Below, piece after piece: positions 8,690 through 17,338 of a stretch of DNA of 49,025 nt (its first letter is position 1; each line of letters starts with the position of its first letter). A model generated the notes under the pieces. It was not told where the DNA came from, made no database searches, and worked only from the letters and a program-made list of their open reading frames with translations. The DNA comes from an uncultured Ruminococcus sp. (GTDB taxonomy: Bacteria > Bacillota > Clostridia > Oscillospirales > Ruminococcaceae): assembly GCA_949283135.1 (NCBI GenBank), contig CASDRM010000010.1:1-49025 (forward strand), written 5' to 3'. The position numbers and the translations under genes were made by a program.

Positions 8690-10759
8690 CTATGCCTTTA
8701 TTTTGTAAATTGCGAGCGCTGCCGAGATCATGACAAGGATAGCCGTCACAGTGGTGGCGCTGCCGCCGACATTCTCGGTAACGGAATTTACGGTTTTGCC
8801 CTCAACGGGATCTTCAACGGTTATCTCCTCGCCTTCATCGGTGACATAGAAGTCCGCCTGTGCGGTTCCGTTTGTTGATACCACGCCGATGGTGTGCTTG
8901 CCGAATGAAAGAGTATCAAGGTAGGATGCCTTGAGCGTTACTATCGTGCTTCCCTCTCTTACGGTGTAGTAGGAGGCGTCAAGTGTTTCTCCGTCCACCC
9001 AAACGCTTATGAAGCCGGCAAATTCCGCCGTTGAGGTGAACTCAAGATCTACGGTGCTTTCAGTTATCCATGTGCTTCCGGCGCCTCTTGAAATGTAGGG
9101 CGCTTCGGCGTAGTCGGGATCTATCGCACCGCAGACTATGCAAATGCCGTCAACAAAGCTGTGACCTAGCTTAGGGATTATGTTGTTAGTGGAAATGATC
9201 TGTCCGCAAACGGTGCAATAAAGCTCTCCGGAGTTACCTTCAAGCTCGCATGTCGCAGGTATGACATACCTTACGTCTATCTTGTGTCCTTTGGCGGGGA
9301 TAACGGTGCTCTCAGGGGCGATATCAATTGTTGCGGCCGCATCGCCAAAGTACTTTTTGCAGCTTGAGCAGTACCAGTATTCGTTGTTGCCGGCTGCGGT
9401 GCAGGTGGCTGCCTTGGCAGGCACGGCGATGAGATTTACATGATTGTCCGAGCCTAAGTCGCCGTATTCCGCGCCGCAAATGCTGCAAATTGCTTTTGCT
9501 GTGCAGGTCGCCGTACCGCCCGCGTGACTGTCGCAGATGATAGCGCCGCCGTTATTTACCAAGCTGCCCATGACGTATATTGTTCCGTGATTGGTCAATG
9601 TCACGCCGGCAGGCACCGTAATAGAGGCGTCATTCGAAATGGAAAGCTGCATATCCTTGCTGACCGCTACATTGCCGGGAAGAACAAGCGAGCCGCTTAC
9701 AGAACCTTCGTTGTTAAAAAAGATGGCGCTATCAGAACTGGTTAATTCCGGGCTAACTTCACTGCCGAAAGCTTCGACCCAACTGCCGCTGATCGTAGTG
9801 CCGCCGTTGTCTCCGCGGATCGCAGGCCATTCATCGTAAGCAGCAACATAAGCGATTGAATCTTGGATCGAAACAGATCCGTATGGTGACCAAATACCAA
9901 TGGTGCCGGCGCTTTTAACTGTTACATGGGAATGATTAGTGATGTAAATATTATTTCCGCTAAGTGCAGTATATGCATTGGTTTGTGATGTGGTGGTTGC
10001 CGATACTTCTGAGTTGTTTATGGAAACAGTTCCTCCAGCAGAAACGGCACTTGCTTCTTCTCCATTTGCCGTAGCAGTTACTGCACTATTCACAATAGAC
10101 ATATTGCCATAACTGGAAACTACGGATGTGGGCCAATCTTCTTGGTTGCTGCGCGCAGTAGCTTTCACTGTACTGTCATTTATGACAAGCCCATATTCAC
10201 CCATAAGAGTATTTTCAAAACTGTTAATGCTAATATTCGCACAATTTTGTATCGTTAAGATGCCGAATTCTCCTGTGTTGTATTTACCTAAACATATCAT
10301 TCCGCCATAACTTGATGAGGTGATATCAATCTTACAACCGTCAATGGTTAAATTACCGCCATCTGCCTGCAATCCATCAGAATCCGTTTTAATGATCAGC
10401 GAATCATTCTCAGTGCCTTGGATCGTATATTCACCAGAAGTAAGATAGACAGGTCTTTGCGTCGTAGATGTAATTGTGTTTTCCCCGATCAGGACAATTT
10501 TCAAGTCTCCATTATCTGCTCTGAGAACCGGTGTTCCCGGAGAGGCGGATGAATCTTGATTTATAGTCGCATTATTCAATGTAAGAGTGCTGTTTTGCAC
10601 ATCCAGAACGGCAGTTCCATTGCCGCACTGTACCGGCACACCGTCTTGCAATAGCTGCCCGTTGATTTTTACAGCTGCCGTATTCGCCGCGAAGAGCGCC
10701 GTCGGAAATACCGAGAATACGAGCGCGAGGCATAGGATGATAGATGCGATTTTCTTCAT
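8690..10759 (-). CDS. Exported, beta-rich, membrane-anchored surface protein
   Basis: A 689-residue secreted protein. It has a signal peptide (MKKIASIILCLALVFSVFPTALFA, cut near residue 25); a long Asn/Ser/Thr-rich region to about residue 390 with repeating short beta-strand pattern (ANGEEASAVSAGGTVSINNS, GNNIYITNHS), typical of right-handed beta-helix or DUF4353-like carbohydrate-binding proteins; a region with paired CxxC motifs (CSICG, CSSCKKYFG, CTVCG, CIVCG) alternating with GH-containing linkers; an X2-like Ig domain (WITESTVDLEF..FGKHTIGVVSTNGTAQADFYV); and a C-terminal membrane helix (TVTAILVMISAALAIYKIKA) with a basic tail. GGAGG lies seven bases before ATG 10759, while an earlier ATG at 10765 is too close. 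The role may be glycan or surface adhesion; no catalytic residues were recognised. Confidence 0.8.
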   Translation of the reverse strand: MKKIASIILCLALVFSVFPTALFAANTAAVKINGQLLQDGVPVQCGNGTAVLDVQNSTLTLNNATINQDSSASPGTPVLRADNGDLKIVLIGENTITSTTQRPVYLTSGEYTIQGTENDSLIIKTDSDGLQADGGNLTIDGCKIDITSSSYGGMICLGKYNTGEFGILTIQNCANISINSFENTLMGEYGLVINDSTVKATARSNQEDWPTSVVSSYGNMSIVNSAVTATANGEEASAVSAGGTVSINNSEVSATTTSQTNAYTALSGNNIYITNHSHVTVKSAGTIGIWSPYGSVSIQDSIAYVAAYDEWPAIRGDNGGTTISGSWVEAFGSEVSPELTSSDSAIFFNNEGSVSGSLVLPGNVAVSKDMQLSISNDASITVPAGVTLTNHGTIYVMGSLVNNGGAIICDSHAGGTATCTAKAICSICGAEYGDLGSDNHVNLIAVPAKAATCTAAGNNEYWYCSSCKKYFGDAAATIDIAPESTVIPAKGHKIDVRYVIPATCELEGNSGELYCTVCGQIISTNNIIPKLGHSFVDGICIVCGAIDPDYAEAPYISRGAGSTWITESTVDLEFTSTAEFAGFISVWVDGETLDASYYTVREGSTIVTLKASYLDTLSFGKHTIGVVSTNGTAQADFYVTDEGEEITVEDPVEGKTVNSVTENVGGSATTVTAILVMISAALAIYKIKA

Positions 10760-10842
10760 AGTCATTCCTCCGGTACAGAAAATTGAAATGTCGTTACAGC
10801 AAGTACATGCTGTTTTTGAAGCTTAAAAGCAACTGTACTTTA

Positions 10843-10871
10843 ATTATACCTATAATTCGATATGCGGTCAA
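10843..10871 (-). promoter_or_regulatory. Sigma-A promoter of the surface-protein gene
   Basis: Minus strand: TTGACC (10866-10871), 17-nt spacer, TATAAT (10843-10848), about 80 nt upstream of the start. Confidence 0.8.
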
Positions 10872-10902
10872 CTTTAAAAGTGAAATATTCAAATATTTAT
10901 AC

Positions 10903-11385
10903 CTATTTTATCCTTTTGTATGCCGCATGTGTGTAGCTGAGCCCATTGTCGCAGCCCGAGCCGAGTATTTCTTTTGAATAAAGGCTTTTATCAAACTTTG
11001 GGAAGAAAACGTCCGCCCCGGGGAACTCGCCGTCTATCTCGGTAAGGATGATTTCATCCGCGTATCCGAGCGCCTCGGAGTAGACCCTCGCTCCGCCTAT
11101 TATGTAAACGTCATTCTGTTCTCCCTCACAGGCTTTTAGAGCGTCCTCAAGGGATTTATATACCTGCGCTCCCTCGATTTTCAGTCCTTCCTGCCCGGAT
11201 ATCACGATATTGCGCCTCTTGGGAAGTGGTCTTCCTATCGACTCATAGGTCAGCCTGCCCATTATCACCGTCGAGCCAGAGGTCTGAGTCCTGAAAAACT
11301 TCATGTCCCCCGGAAGGCTCCACATAAGGGAGTTGTTTTTTCCTAATTCGTTGTTTTTTCCTATTGCCGCAATTATTTTAATCAT
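10903..11385 (-). CDS. folA: Dihydrofolate reductase
   Basis: Reduces dihydrofolate to tetrahydrofolate with NADPH. It works directly with the adjacent thymidylate synthase, which produces dihydrofolate. Length 160 residues, normal for the family. Motifs: IIAAIGKNNELGKNNSLMWSLPGDMKFF at the N terminus (Met20 loop and the active-site acidic residue), VIMGRLTYESIGRPLP, IIGGARVYSEAL, and the ILTEIDGEFPGADVFFP strand region. Its RBS AGGAGG overlaps the thyA stop codon, ten nucleotides separating the genes, so translation is coupled. No clear terminator follows the gene. Confidence 0.95.
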   Translation of the reverse strand: MIKIIAAIGKNNELGKNNSLMWSLPGDMKFFRTQTSGSTVIMGRLTYESIGRPLPKRRNIVISGQEGLKIEGAQVYKSLEDALKACEGEQNDVYIIGGARVYSEALGYADEIILTEIDGEFPGADVFFPKFDKSLYSKEILGSGCDNGLSYTHAAYKRIK

Positions 11386-11395
11386 GGCTGCCTCC

Positions 11396-12298
11396 TCACT
11401 GCGCTATCGGGAAAGCTATCTTTCCCATATGCCTGTAGCCTTCAAGCCGCACGTCTTTGCACTCGGCCGAGTTATCGAACTTAAAGAAGTCGGTGACCTC
11501 CGGGTTGAGCCAAAGCCTTGGGGCAGGCAGGTCGCCCTGCTCGTCAAACCGTCTTAGCTGCTCCCTGACGCCTTCAAGCTGGTTTACATACACATGAGCG
11601 TCCTTTATCGACCAGTCAAGAGTACCTGGCTTTAAACCAGTGACCCGCGCGAGCATGTAAAGAAGAACAGCGTACTGGGTGACATTAAACGGCAATCCGA
11701 GAGGAACGTCGCAGCTTCGCTGATGCACCCAGGCGCTCAGCCTGCCGTCGGTGACGTCCCACTCGCTGCTCCATACGCAGGAGGGAAGCACAGCCGTCTC
11801 AAGGTAGTCGTCCTGCCACAGCGACATCACCATGCGCCTGTCCGAGGGATTGTTCTTGAGCTTGTCTATGAGGCGCTGAGTAAGCTGGAATTTATTCACT
11901 ATATAGCCGTAGGCGGTTCCTATTGTGTGCGCCCACTCTTTCCCGAAGCTCTTGTGAACCTCTTGTCTTGTAAGCCCGCCCTTGCCGTCGGGGAGAAGCT
12001 GAGTAGCGTTCCAGAAGCCTTGTTCATCTATCTCCCATTCGTCCCATATGTGAACGTTTCTATCTTTGAGCCATCTGACGTCGTTTGACTGCGCCTGGTA
12101 TATCCAGAGCATTTCAAGCACTGCCTGACGAATGAACACCTGCTTGGTTGTAAGGATCGGGAACTCGAGCCCCAGATCCAAAGAAAAATGCCACGAGGGG
12201 ATCTTGACCGAGTTGACGCCGGTTCTGTTTGCAACCTCGACGCCGTTGTTTATGATCTCGGTCAGAAGCTCGCAGTATTTTTTATCCCATATCGACAT
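11396..12298 (-). CDS. thyA: Thymidylate synthase
   Basis: Methylates dUMP to dTMP using methylene-tetrahydrofolate. Length 300 residues. Family landmarks: TKQVFIRQAVLEMLWIYQ, NDVRWL, GTAYGYIV, the catalytic Cys in AVLPSCVWSSEW, QRSCDVPLGLPFNVTQYA (phosphate-binding Arg-Ser and folate Asn), and the DAHVYVNQ strand equivalent to DTHLYSNH in E. coli. The residue after the active Cys is Val rather than the His of E. coli, so this is a divergent subfamily. A GTG at 12307 abuts the ribosome site; ATG 12298 has AAAGGA ten bases upstream and is preferred. First gene of a thyA-folA operon. Confidence 0.94.
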   Translation of the reverse strand: MSIWDKKYCELLTEIINNGVEVANRTGVNSVKIPSWHFSLDLGLEFPILTTKQVFIRQAVLEMLWIYQAQSNDVRWLKDRNVHIWDEWEIDEQGFWNATQLLPDGKGGLTRQEVHKSFGKEWAHTIGTAYGYIVNKFQLTQRLIDKLKNNPSDRRMVMSLWQDDYLETAVLPSCVWSSEWDVTDGRLSAWVHQRSCDVPLGLPFNVTQYAVLLYMLARVTGLKPGTLDWSIKDAHVYVNQLEGVREQLRRFDEQGDLPAPRLWLNPEVTDFFKFDNSAECKDVRLEGYRHMGKIAFPIAQ

Positions 12299-12322
12299 AT
12301 ATACCACATCCTTTAGGATTTA

Positions 12323-12351
12323 AGTATAACAGCTTTTCGGCATTTTTGCAA
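12323..12351 (-). promoter_or_regulatory. Sigma-A promoter of thyA-folA
   Basis: Minus strand: TTGCAA (12346-12351), 17-nt spacer, TATACT (12323-12328), about 25 nt upstream of the thyA start. Confidence 0.7.
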
Positions 12352-12453
12352 CTACAAGCAGCACCGCGAGGGGGCAGGCTGTCAAAATTCGACGATTCGT
12401 GGGAGGGGGAGACTGTATAATCCTACGAATTTTTTAAAAGTTTTTCAACGACG

Positions 12454-12483
12454 CTTACATTTTCGGAAAAAATCTGATACAAT
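12454..12483 (+). promoter_or_regulatory. Possible promoter of the CarD-like gene
   Basis: -10 TACAAT (12478-12483) with a weak -35 CTTACA (12454-12459) at 18 nt, in an AT-rich stretch 40 nt before the gene. A weak -35 is plausible for an activated promoter. Confidence 0.45.
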
Positions 12484-12525
12484 AAATATGATAAATTATT
12501 TTATTTTTCATGTAAGGCATATTTA

Positions 12526-13101
12526 ATGATCGACGCGGGAAAGGATTTGGTGAGAAAGTTGAATTTTAGCGTGGATGAATATGTTGTATACGGAAGCGAA
12601 GGAGTATGCAGGGTAGAGCAGATAGGTCACCCGAATATTGTGGGGCTTGACAGTACCAAGGAGTACTATACACTGATGCCGGTTTACAAAAGCGGCAGGA
12701 TATACGCTCCCATAGATTCTCTTATCCCGATGCGCCCCGCTATGGACGCCGAGACCGCAAAAGAGCTTATAAGCGAGATGCCGCAGATGCCGTCAAGGCT
12801 GGACGTGCCGCCTGATTCAAAGGAGGCTGCCGCGTTCTATAAGAGCCTTGTGCGCACATACGAGTGCAGGAAGCTGATATCAATAGTGAAGCATGTGCAG
12901 AGAAAACAGCGTGAGCTCGCGTGCGTCAAGAAAAATGTCTCCGCGGTAGACATGAAATTTATGAAGATAGCAAGGGACATGATTTGCGGGGAGCTTGGCT
13001 TTGCTCTCGGAGTGTCTCCTAAGGATGTAAGGGAAAGACTCGAAAGCCGCTGTCGCGAGCGACTTGCAGATGCTATGGCAGCAGAGCCCGCCGGACATTA
13101 G
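12526..13101 (+). CDS. CarD-like transcription regulator
   Basis: CarD/CdnL-family protein of 191 residues. The N-terminal RNA-polymerase-interacting domain (about residues 14-70: VDEYVVYGSEGVCRVEQIG, YYTLMPVYKSGRIYAPIDS) resembles the RID of CarD and of the Mfd repair factor and is expected to bind the beta subunit. The C-terminal part is helical (KSLVRTYECRKLISIVKHVQ, MKIARDMICGELGFALGVS), as in CarD C-terminal DNA-contact domains. The start is uncertain: ATG 12526 has only a weak AAGG upstream. The domain could equally begin at the GTG (12550) or TTG (12559) further in, which have better purine-rich leaders. The gene ends inside its terminator. Neighbours give no clue to its regulon. Confidence 0.8.
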   Translation: MIDAGKDLVRKLNFSVDEYVVYGSEGVCRVEQIGHPNIVGLDSTKEYYTLMPVYKSGRIYAPIDSLIPMRPAMDAETAKELISEMPQMPSRLDVPPDSKEAAAFYKSLVRTYECRKLISIVKHVQRKQRELACVKKNVSAVDMKFMKIARDMICGELGFALGVSPKDVRERLESRCRERLADAMAAEPAGH

Positions 13102-13116
13102 CTCCGGCGGTTTTTT
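13088..13116 (+). terminator. Intrinsic terminator overlapping the CarD-like stop codon
   Basis: CCGCCGGA (13088-13095) pairs with TCCGGCGG (13103-13110), followed by TTTTTT. The TAG stop sits in the loop. Confidence 0.9.
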
Positions 13117-13126
13117 GATCTTTGTA

Positions 13127-13155
13127 TTGACAAACGCGCTAAGCTGTAGTATAAT
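13127..13155 (+). promoter_or_regulatory. Sigma-A promoter of tRNA-Val
   Basis: Perfect TTGACA (13127-13132) and TATAAT (13150-13155) with a 17-nt spacer; the tRNA begins 20 nt downstream. Confidence 0.9.
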
Positions 13156-13174
13156 GTACCGTGTTATCACAAAT

Positions 13175-13250
13175 GAAGGTATAGCTCAGCTGGTAGAGCA
13201 CCTGCTTGACGTGCAGGGGGTCATAGGTTCGAGTCCTATTATCTTCACCA
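13175..13250 (+). tRNA. tRNA-Val(GAC)
   Basis: Complete 76-nt tRNA with encoded CCA. Acceptor GAAGGTA pairs with TATCTTC; D arm AGCTCAGCTGGTAGAGC; anticodon stem CCTGC/GCAGG around loop TTGACGT (anticodon GAC, valine); T arm with GGTTCGAGTCC. Single gene with its own promoter and terminator. Confidence 0.95.
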
Positions 13251-13252
13251 GC

Positions 13253-13294
13253 ATGACGCTGTATCCGGTTTGACGGGGTTCAGCGTCATTTTTT
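13253..13294 (+). terminator. Intrinsic terminator after tRNA-Val
   Basis: ATGACGCTG (13253-13261) and CAGCGTCAT (13281-13289) form a 9-bp stem with a 19-nt loop, followed by a T-run. Confidence 0.85.
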
Positions 13295-13352
13295 GTTGTT
13301 GCCCGACCGGATTAGCTTGGCGGCATTTAAGTCAATTTCCGCATGGCCAGAG

Positions 13353-13386
13353 CCGAATCGGGAACGCCCGGTTCGGTTGTTTTTTG
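13353..13386 (+). terminator. Terminator-like hairpin in a gene-free stretch
   Basis: CCGAATCGGG (13353-13362) pairs over ten positions (one wobble) with CCCGGTTCGG (13367-13376), followed by TTGTTTTTT. No gene lies between it and the preceding tRNA terminator, so its purpose is unclear. Confidence 0.7.
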
Positions 13387-13473
13387 ACAAATTGTTTTCA
13401 AGGATAGATGGGGTTTTGCACGGGATTGACGCCTGATTATTTCCTGCGGACATTTCTTATTGGCAAAATATAA

Positions 13474-13507
13474 GGCTGCGCGCCATATTTCGGCGTGCAG
13501 CCTTTTT
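13474..13507. terminator. Terminator hairpin between tRNA-Val and the ABC exporter operon
   Basis: GGCTGCGCGCC (13474-13484) pairs with GGCGTGCAGCC (13492-13502); TTTTT follows on the plus strand and TTATATTTT on the minus strand. It probably closes the minus-strand ABC operon and backs up the tRNA terminator. The rest of 13,295-13,563 shows no gene. Confidence 0.75.
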
Positions 13508-13563
13508 CGTATGCGTAAACGTATACGTAGTATATTCAGCGCATAAGCGCTGCGCTTGTGTGC

Positions 13564-15516
13564 TTAGTCCAGCTCCTTTACGCCGGTATACAGCTCGTAG
13601 TACCTTCCCTTTTGGGCAAGGAGGTCGTCGTGGTCGCCGCGCTCGATTATCTCGCCGTTTTCAAGCACCATAATGGCGTTGGCGTTGCGGACGGTGGAAA
13701 GACGGTGGGCAATAACGAAGGTTGTGCGGTTTTGCATCAGCCTATCCATTCCGTGCTCGATATGCCGTTCGGTTCTGGTGTCTACCGACGACGTCGCCTC
13801 GTCAAGGACGAGTATCGGAGCGTTTGACAGCGCGGCTCTCGCGATATTCAGAAGCTGTCTCTGACCCTGAGACAGGTTAGCGCCGTCGCTTTCAAGAACG
13901 GTGTCGTAGCCGTGCTCAAGGCGCATGATGAAGGAGTGCGCGCTTGCGGTTTTTGCCGCCGCTACTATTTCCTCGTCGGTGGCGTCCAGCCTGCCGTAGC
14001 GTATATTGTCCTTGACTGTTCCGGTGAACAGGTGGGTGTCCTGAAGCACCATTGCGATATTCCGGCGCAGGAACTCGCGCTTGTATTCCTTGATATTTCT
14101 GCCGTCGATAAGTATTTCGCCGTCGGAAATGTCATAGAAGCGGTTGAGCAGGTTTGTAACCGTGGTTTTGCCCGCGCCGGTAGAGCCGACGAACGCGATT
14201 TTCTGTCCCGGCTTTGCGTACAGACTGATATGCTTGAGAACTGTCTTGTCGGGGTTGTAGCCGAAGGTGACGTCTTTAAGCACTACGTCGCCTCTTATCG
14301 GGCAGTCGAGCGCGTTTTCAGAATCGGCGGTCTCGGGCTCCTTGTCCATTACCTCAAACACTCGCTCTGCGCCGGCGAGCGCCGCGAAGATGGTGGCTGT
14401 CTGCTGAGAGATGTTGTTTATAGGCATCGAGAACTGCTTGGAGTAGTTCGCGAACACCGTAAGAGCGCCTGTCGAGAGATGACCCAGCACCATGAGTATT
14501 CCTCCTACGCCGATCGTGACGCCATAGGATATCTGAGAGGTATTTCCCATGATAGGTCCCATTACCGAGCCCCAGAACTGCGCTCTGAGCTGCTTGTTCC
14601 TCATATCCTGATTGAGCAGCCTGAACTCCTCGATGCAGGTATCCTCGTGATTGAACACCTTTACTACCTTCTGACCGGTGACGGTCTCCTCGGTGTAGCC
14701 GTTTATAGCTCCGAGGGCAGCCTGCTGACCGCTGTAGTATTTTGAGGACACCTTGGCTATCGCACTTCCGCCGAAGGTGAATATCGGGATAAAGACCACA
14801 GTGACAAGAGTAAGCAGCCAGTTTGTTGTTATCATGAACACAAACGTGCCGATAAGCGATACCGTTCCGGATATGATCGAGGTGAGGGAGTTATTTATCA
14901 TCATATCTATGTTATCGATATCGTTCGTAAAGCGGGACATGATCTCGCCGGTGGGGTTCGAGTCAAAATATCTTATAGGCAGCCGCTGAAGCTTTGAAAA
15001 CAGGTCGTTTCTAAGGGACTCGATAGTTTTCTGGGATATCGAGAGCATAAGCCTTGCCTGAATGTATGAGGTGAGTATTCCAACAAGGTACACCAGCGCG
15101 AATATCGCTATTACCGTAAGGATATAGCTCATCATCTCGCTTCTTACGGCGGTGTTTACTGCTCCCGTGAAGCGGGATATTATGTTGTCCGCGAGTCTTT
15201 CTATGTTGCTCATCGGCTGTTCCTTGCCGGTCACGGCAAGGGTGAGCTTGTTGATTATCGGAGCAAGGAGGTAGGAGCCGCAGAGCGATGCGAGGGTGTT
15301 TGCGAGCATGCACAAAAGCACTACGAATATCCTGAGCTTGTATTTGGCGAGATAGCCTAAAATCCTTTTTATAGTTTTTCTTGCGTTTTTAAGGGAGCTT
15401 TTTCCGCCCATGCCGCCCATGCGTCCTCTCGGTCCGCCGGGTCCTCCGGGACCTCTTCTCTGAGCGGAGGCGGAGCTGTTATACTGCTTCTGAAGCGCGC
15501 TTAAATCTCTTGCCAT
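13564..15516 (-). CDS. ABC exporter, subunit with canonical ATPase site (half-transporter)
   Basis: Type IV (former type I) ABC exporter half of 650 residues: an unusual Gly/Pro/Arg-rich N-terminal tail (residues 10-38), six membrane helices (about 55-370), and a C-terminal ATPase domain. ATPase motifs: Walker A GSTGAGKTT, Q-loop MVLQDTHLF, signature LSQGQRQ, Walker B ILVLDEATSSVD with the catalytic Glu, H-loop IAHRLS. It pairs with the upstream half-transporter, only five nucleotides apart, whose stop overlaps this gene's ribosome site region (GGAGG ten bases before the ATG). Together with marR this is a typical drug-responsive efflux operon of the LmrCD/BmrCD/EfrAB kind. The exported substrate cannot be inferred. 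Confidence 0.9.
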   Translation of the reverse strand: MARDLSALQKQYNSSASAQRRGPGGPGGPRGRMGGMGGKSSLKNARKTIKRILGYLAKYKLRIFVVLLCMLANTLASLCGSYLLAPIINKLTLAVTGKEQPMSNIERLADNIISRFTGAVNTAVRSEMMSYILTVIAIFALVYLVGILTSYIQARLMLSISQKTIESLRNDLFSKLQRLPIRYFDSNPTGEIMSRFTNDIDNIDMMINNSLTSIISGTVSLIGTFVFMITTNWLLTLVTVVFIPIFTFGGSAIAKVSSKYYSGQQAALGAINGYTEETVTGQKVVKVFNHEDTCIEEFRLLNQDMRNKQLRAQFWGSVMGPIMGNTSQISYGVTIGVGGILMVLGHLSTGALTVFANYSKQFSMPINNISQQTATIFAALAGAERVFEVMDKEPETADSENALDCPIRGDVVLKDVTFGYNPDKTVLKHISLYAKPGQKIAFVGSTGAGKTTVTNLLNRFYDISDGEILIDGRNIKEYKREFLRRNIAMVLQDTHLFTGTVKDNIRYGRLDATDEEIVAAAKTASAHSFIMRLEHGYDTVLESDGANLSQGQRQLLNIARAALSNAPILVLDEATSSVDTRTERHIEHGMDRLMQNRTTFVIAHRLSTVRNANAIMVLENGEIIERGDHDDLLAQKGRYYELYTGVKELD

Positions 15517-15521
15517 CCGCT

Positions 15522-17261
15522 TTATGCCTCCTTTCTTTCAGCGTCGTTCTGGGAGTAATAGATCTCCTGGTACGCCTCGTTTGTCCGCATCAGCTCGTCG
15601 TGCTTGCCGATGCCGGTGATTTTGCCCTCGTTCATGACAACTATCATGTCGGCGTCCTTAACGGAGGAGATCCTCTGGGCTATGATTATCTTTGTAGAGC
15701 CGGCAAGCTCGTTTCTGAACGCTTCTCTTATCTGAGCCTCGGTGGCGGTGTCCACCGCGCTGGTGGAGTCGTCGAGTATCAGAACCTTTGGCTTTTTAAG
15801 GAGAGCTCTCGCTATGCAAAGGCGCTGCTTCTGACCTCCTGATACATTGGTACCGCCCTGATCTATTTCAGTCATGTAGCCGTCTTTGAAGGAGCTTACG
15901 AATTTATCCGCCTGAGCGCTCCGGGCGGCGCTTCTGATCTCTTCTTCCGTGGCGTTTTCGTCGCCCCAGCGCAGGTTTTCCTCTATCGTTCCCGAGAACA
16001 GGGTGTTGTTCTGGAGCACCATACCTATTCCCTCGCGCAGGTTATAAAGCGAGTAATCCTTTACGTTCACGCCGTCAACTAAAACCTCGCCGCAGTCGGG
16101 GTCGTAAAGTCGCGCGATCATGGATACGAGCGTGGTCTTTCCGCAGCCGGTGGAGCCGATGATTCCCACTATCGATTTTGCGGGGATTTTCAGGTTGATG
16201 TTGTCGAGCACGCTTTCGTCCGAGTTTTTATAGTATCTGAAGGTGACGTTTTTGAACTCTACCTCGCCGTTCCGGACGGTAAGCTCGGGCTGAGCGGCGT
16301 TTTCGTCCGAGATGTCGGGCTGCTCGTCAAGCACCTCGCGAATACGCTTGGCGGATGCCATCGCTCTTGAGGATATCATAAACAGAATGGACACCATCAT
16401 GAGCGAGAAGAGTATCTGGGTGGAGTAGGTGACGAACATCGAGAGGTTTCCGACGTCCATGTTTCCGTCATAAACGAACTGACCGCCGAAATAGATGATG
16501 CACAGGACGGTGACATTCATTATGAGCGTGGTGACAGGGGACATGAATATCATAACGCTCATCGCGCGTATGCCGGCCTTTTTGAGTTCGCCGTTCGCGC
16601 CCGCAAACTTTTCTATCTCAAAATCCTCGCGCACGAAGCTCTTTACGACGCGGACATTTGTGACGTTTTCCTGCACTATCGAGTTGAGACGGTCAATTTT
16701 TTTCTGAACCAGTCCGAATCTGGAGAAGCCGACGAATATTATCGCTCCTACAGAGATGAGGAGCACCGGAACTGCCACCGCAAAGGTAACAGAAAGCTTC
16801 GGCTGAAGAGATATCGACATTATGAGCGCGGCTATAAGCATTCCGGGCGCTCTGAACGCCATTCGCAAAAGCATGTTGACAAAGTTCTGCATTTGGGTGA
16901 CGTCGTTTGTAAGCCTTGTCACAAGTGAACCGGTGGAGAGCTTGTCTATGTTGGCGAATGAAAATCCTTGTACCTTTTCAAAGACGTCCTGTCTCAGATC
17001 TGCGGCGAAGTTTACTGAAGCCTTCGCTCCGAAATATGAGCCTCCTATTCCACCCGCCATCATCATCAAAGCACAACCGATGATTCCCAACATTACAAGC
17101 AGGCTTCTTGAAATGGTCAGATCGCCCGCCGTCTGGCTGTCGATAACGACTGCGAGCAGCTTGGGCATGATGACCTCTCCGACGACCTCGACGAGCATGC
17201 AGAGCGGTGTGATGATGAAGAAGGGAAAATAGGGTTTAATGTATTTATACCATGTCTTCAA
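15522..17261 (-). CDS. ABC exporter, subunit with degenerate ATPase site (half-transporter)
   Basis: Second half-transporter, 579 residues: six membrane helices (about 10-310) followed by the ATPase domain. Motifs: Walker A GSTGCGKTT, Q-loop MVLQNNTLF, signature VSGGQKQR, Walker B LILDDSTSAVD, H-loop IAQRIS. Walker B ends in Asp where its partner has the catalytic Glu, and the H-loop His is Gln. Both features mark the degenerate site known in heterodimeric exporters such as TM287/288 and BmrCD. Translation starts at a TTG (17259-17261): AAGGGAGG lies eight bases upstream and no in-frame ATG is near. It follows marR by 77 nt. Confidence 0.9.
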   Translation of the reverse strand: MKTWYKYIKPYFPFFIITPLCMLVEVVGEVIMPKLLAVVIDSQTAGDLTISRSLLVMLGIIGCALMMMAGGIGGSYFGAKASVNFAADLRQDVFEKVQGFSFANIDKLSTGSLVTRLTNDVTQMQNFVNMLLRMAFRAPGMLIAALIMSISLQPKLSVTFAVAVPVLLISVGAIIFVGFSRFGLVQKKIDRLNSIVQENVTNVRVVKSFVREDFEIEKFAGANGELKKAGIRAMSVMIFMSPVTTLIMNVTVLCIIYFGGQFVYDGNMDVGNLSMFVTYSTQILFSLMMVSILFMISSRAMASAKRIREVLDEQPDISDENAAQPELTVRNGEVEFKNVTFRYYKNSDESVLDNINLKIPAKSIVGIIGSTGCGKTTLVSMIARLYDPDCGEVLVDGVNVKDYSLYNLREGIGMVLQNNTLFSGTIEENLRWGDENATEEEIRSAARSAQADKFVSSFKDGYMTEIDQGGTNVSGGQKQRLCIARALLKKPKVLILDDSTSAVDTATEAQIREAFRNELAGSTKIIIAQRISSVKDADMIVVMNEGKITGIGKHDELMRTNEAYQEIYYSQNDAERKEA

Positions 17262-17338
17262 ATTTTATGCCTCCCTTGGGGTGTTATTGTAAAATATCCG
17301 TTTGATTTGCAGGAAGCAAATGACCTGAGCGATGTAGA

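Noticed and set aside
13385-13474. Small RNA promoted by TTGACA at 13385
   Set aside because: No acceptable -10 box lies 16-18 nt downstream, so the -35-like hexamer is probably fortuitous.
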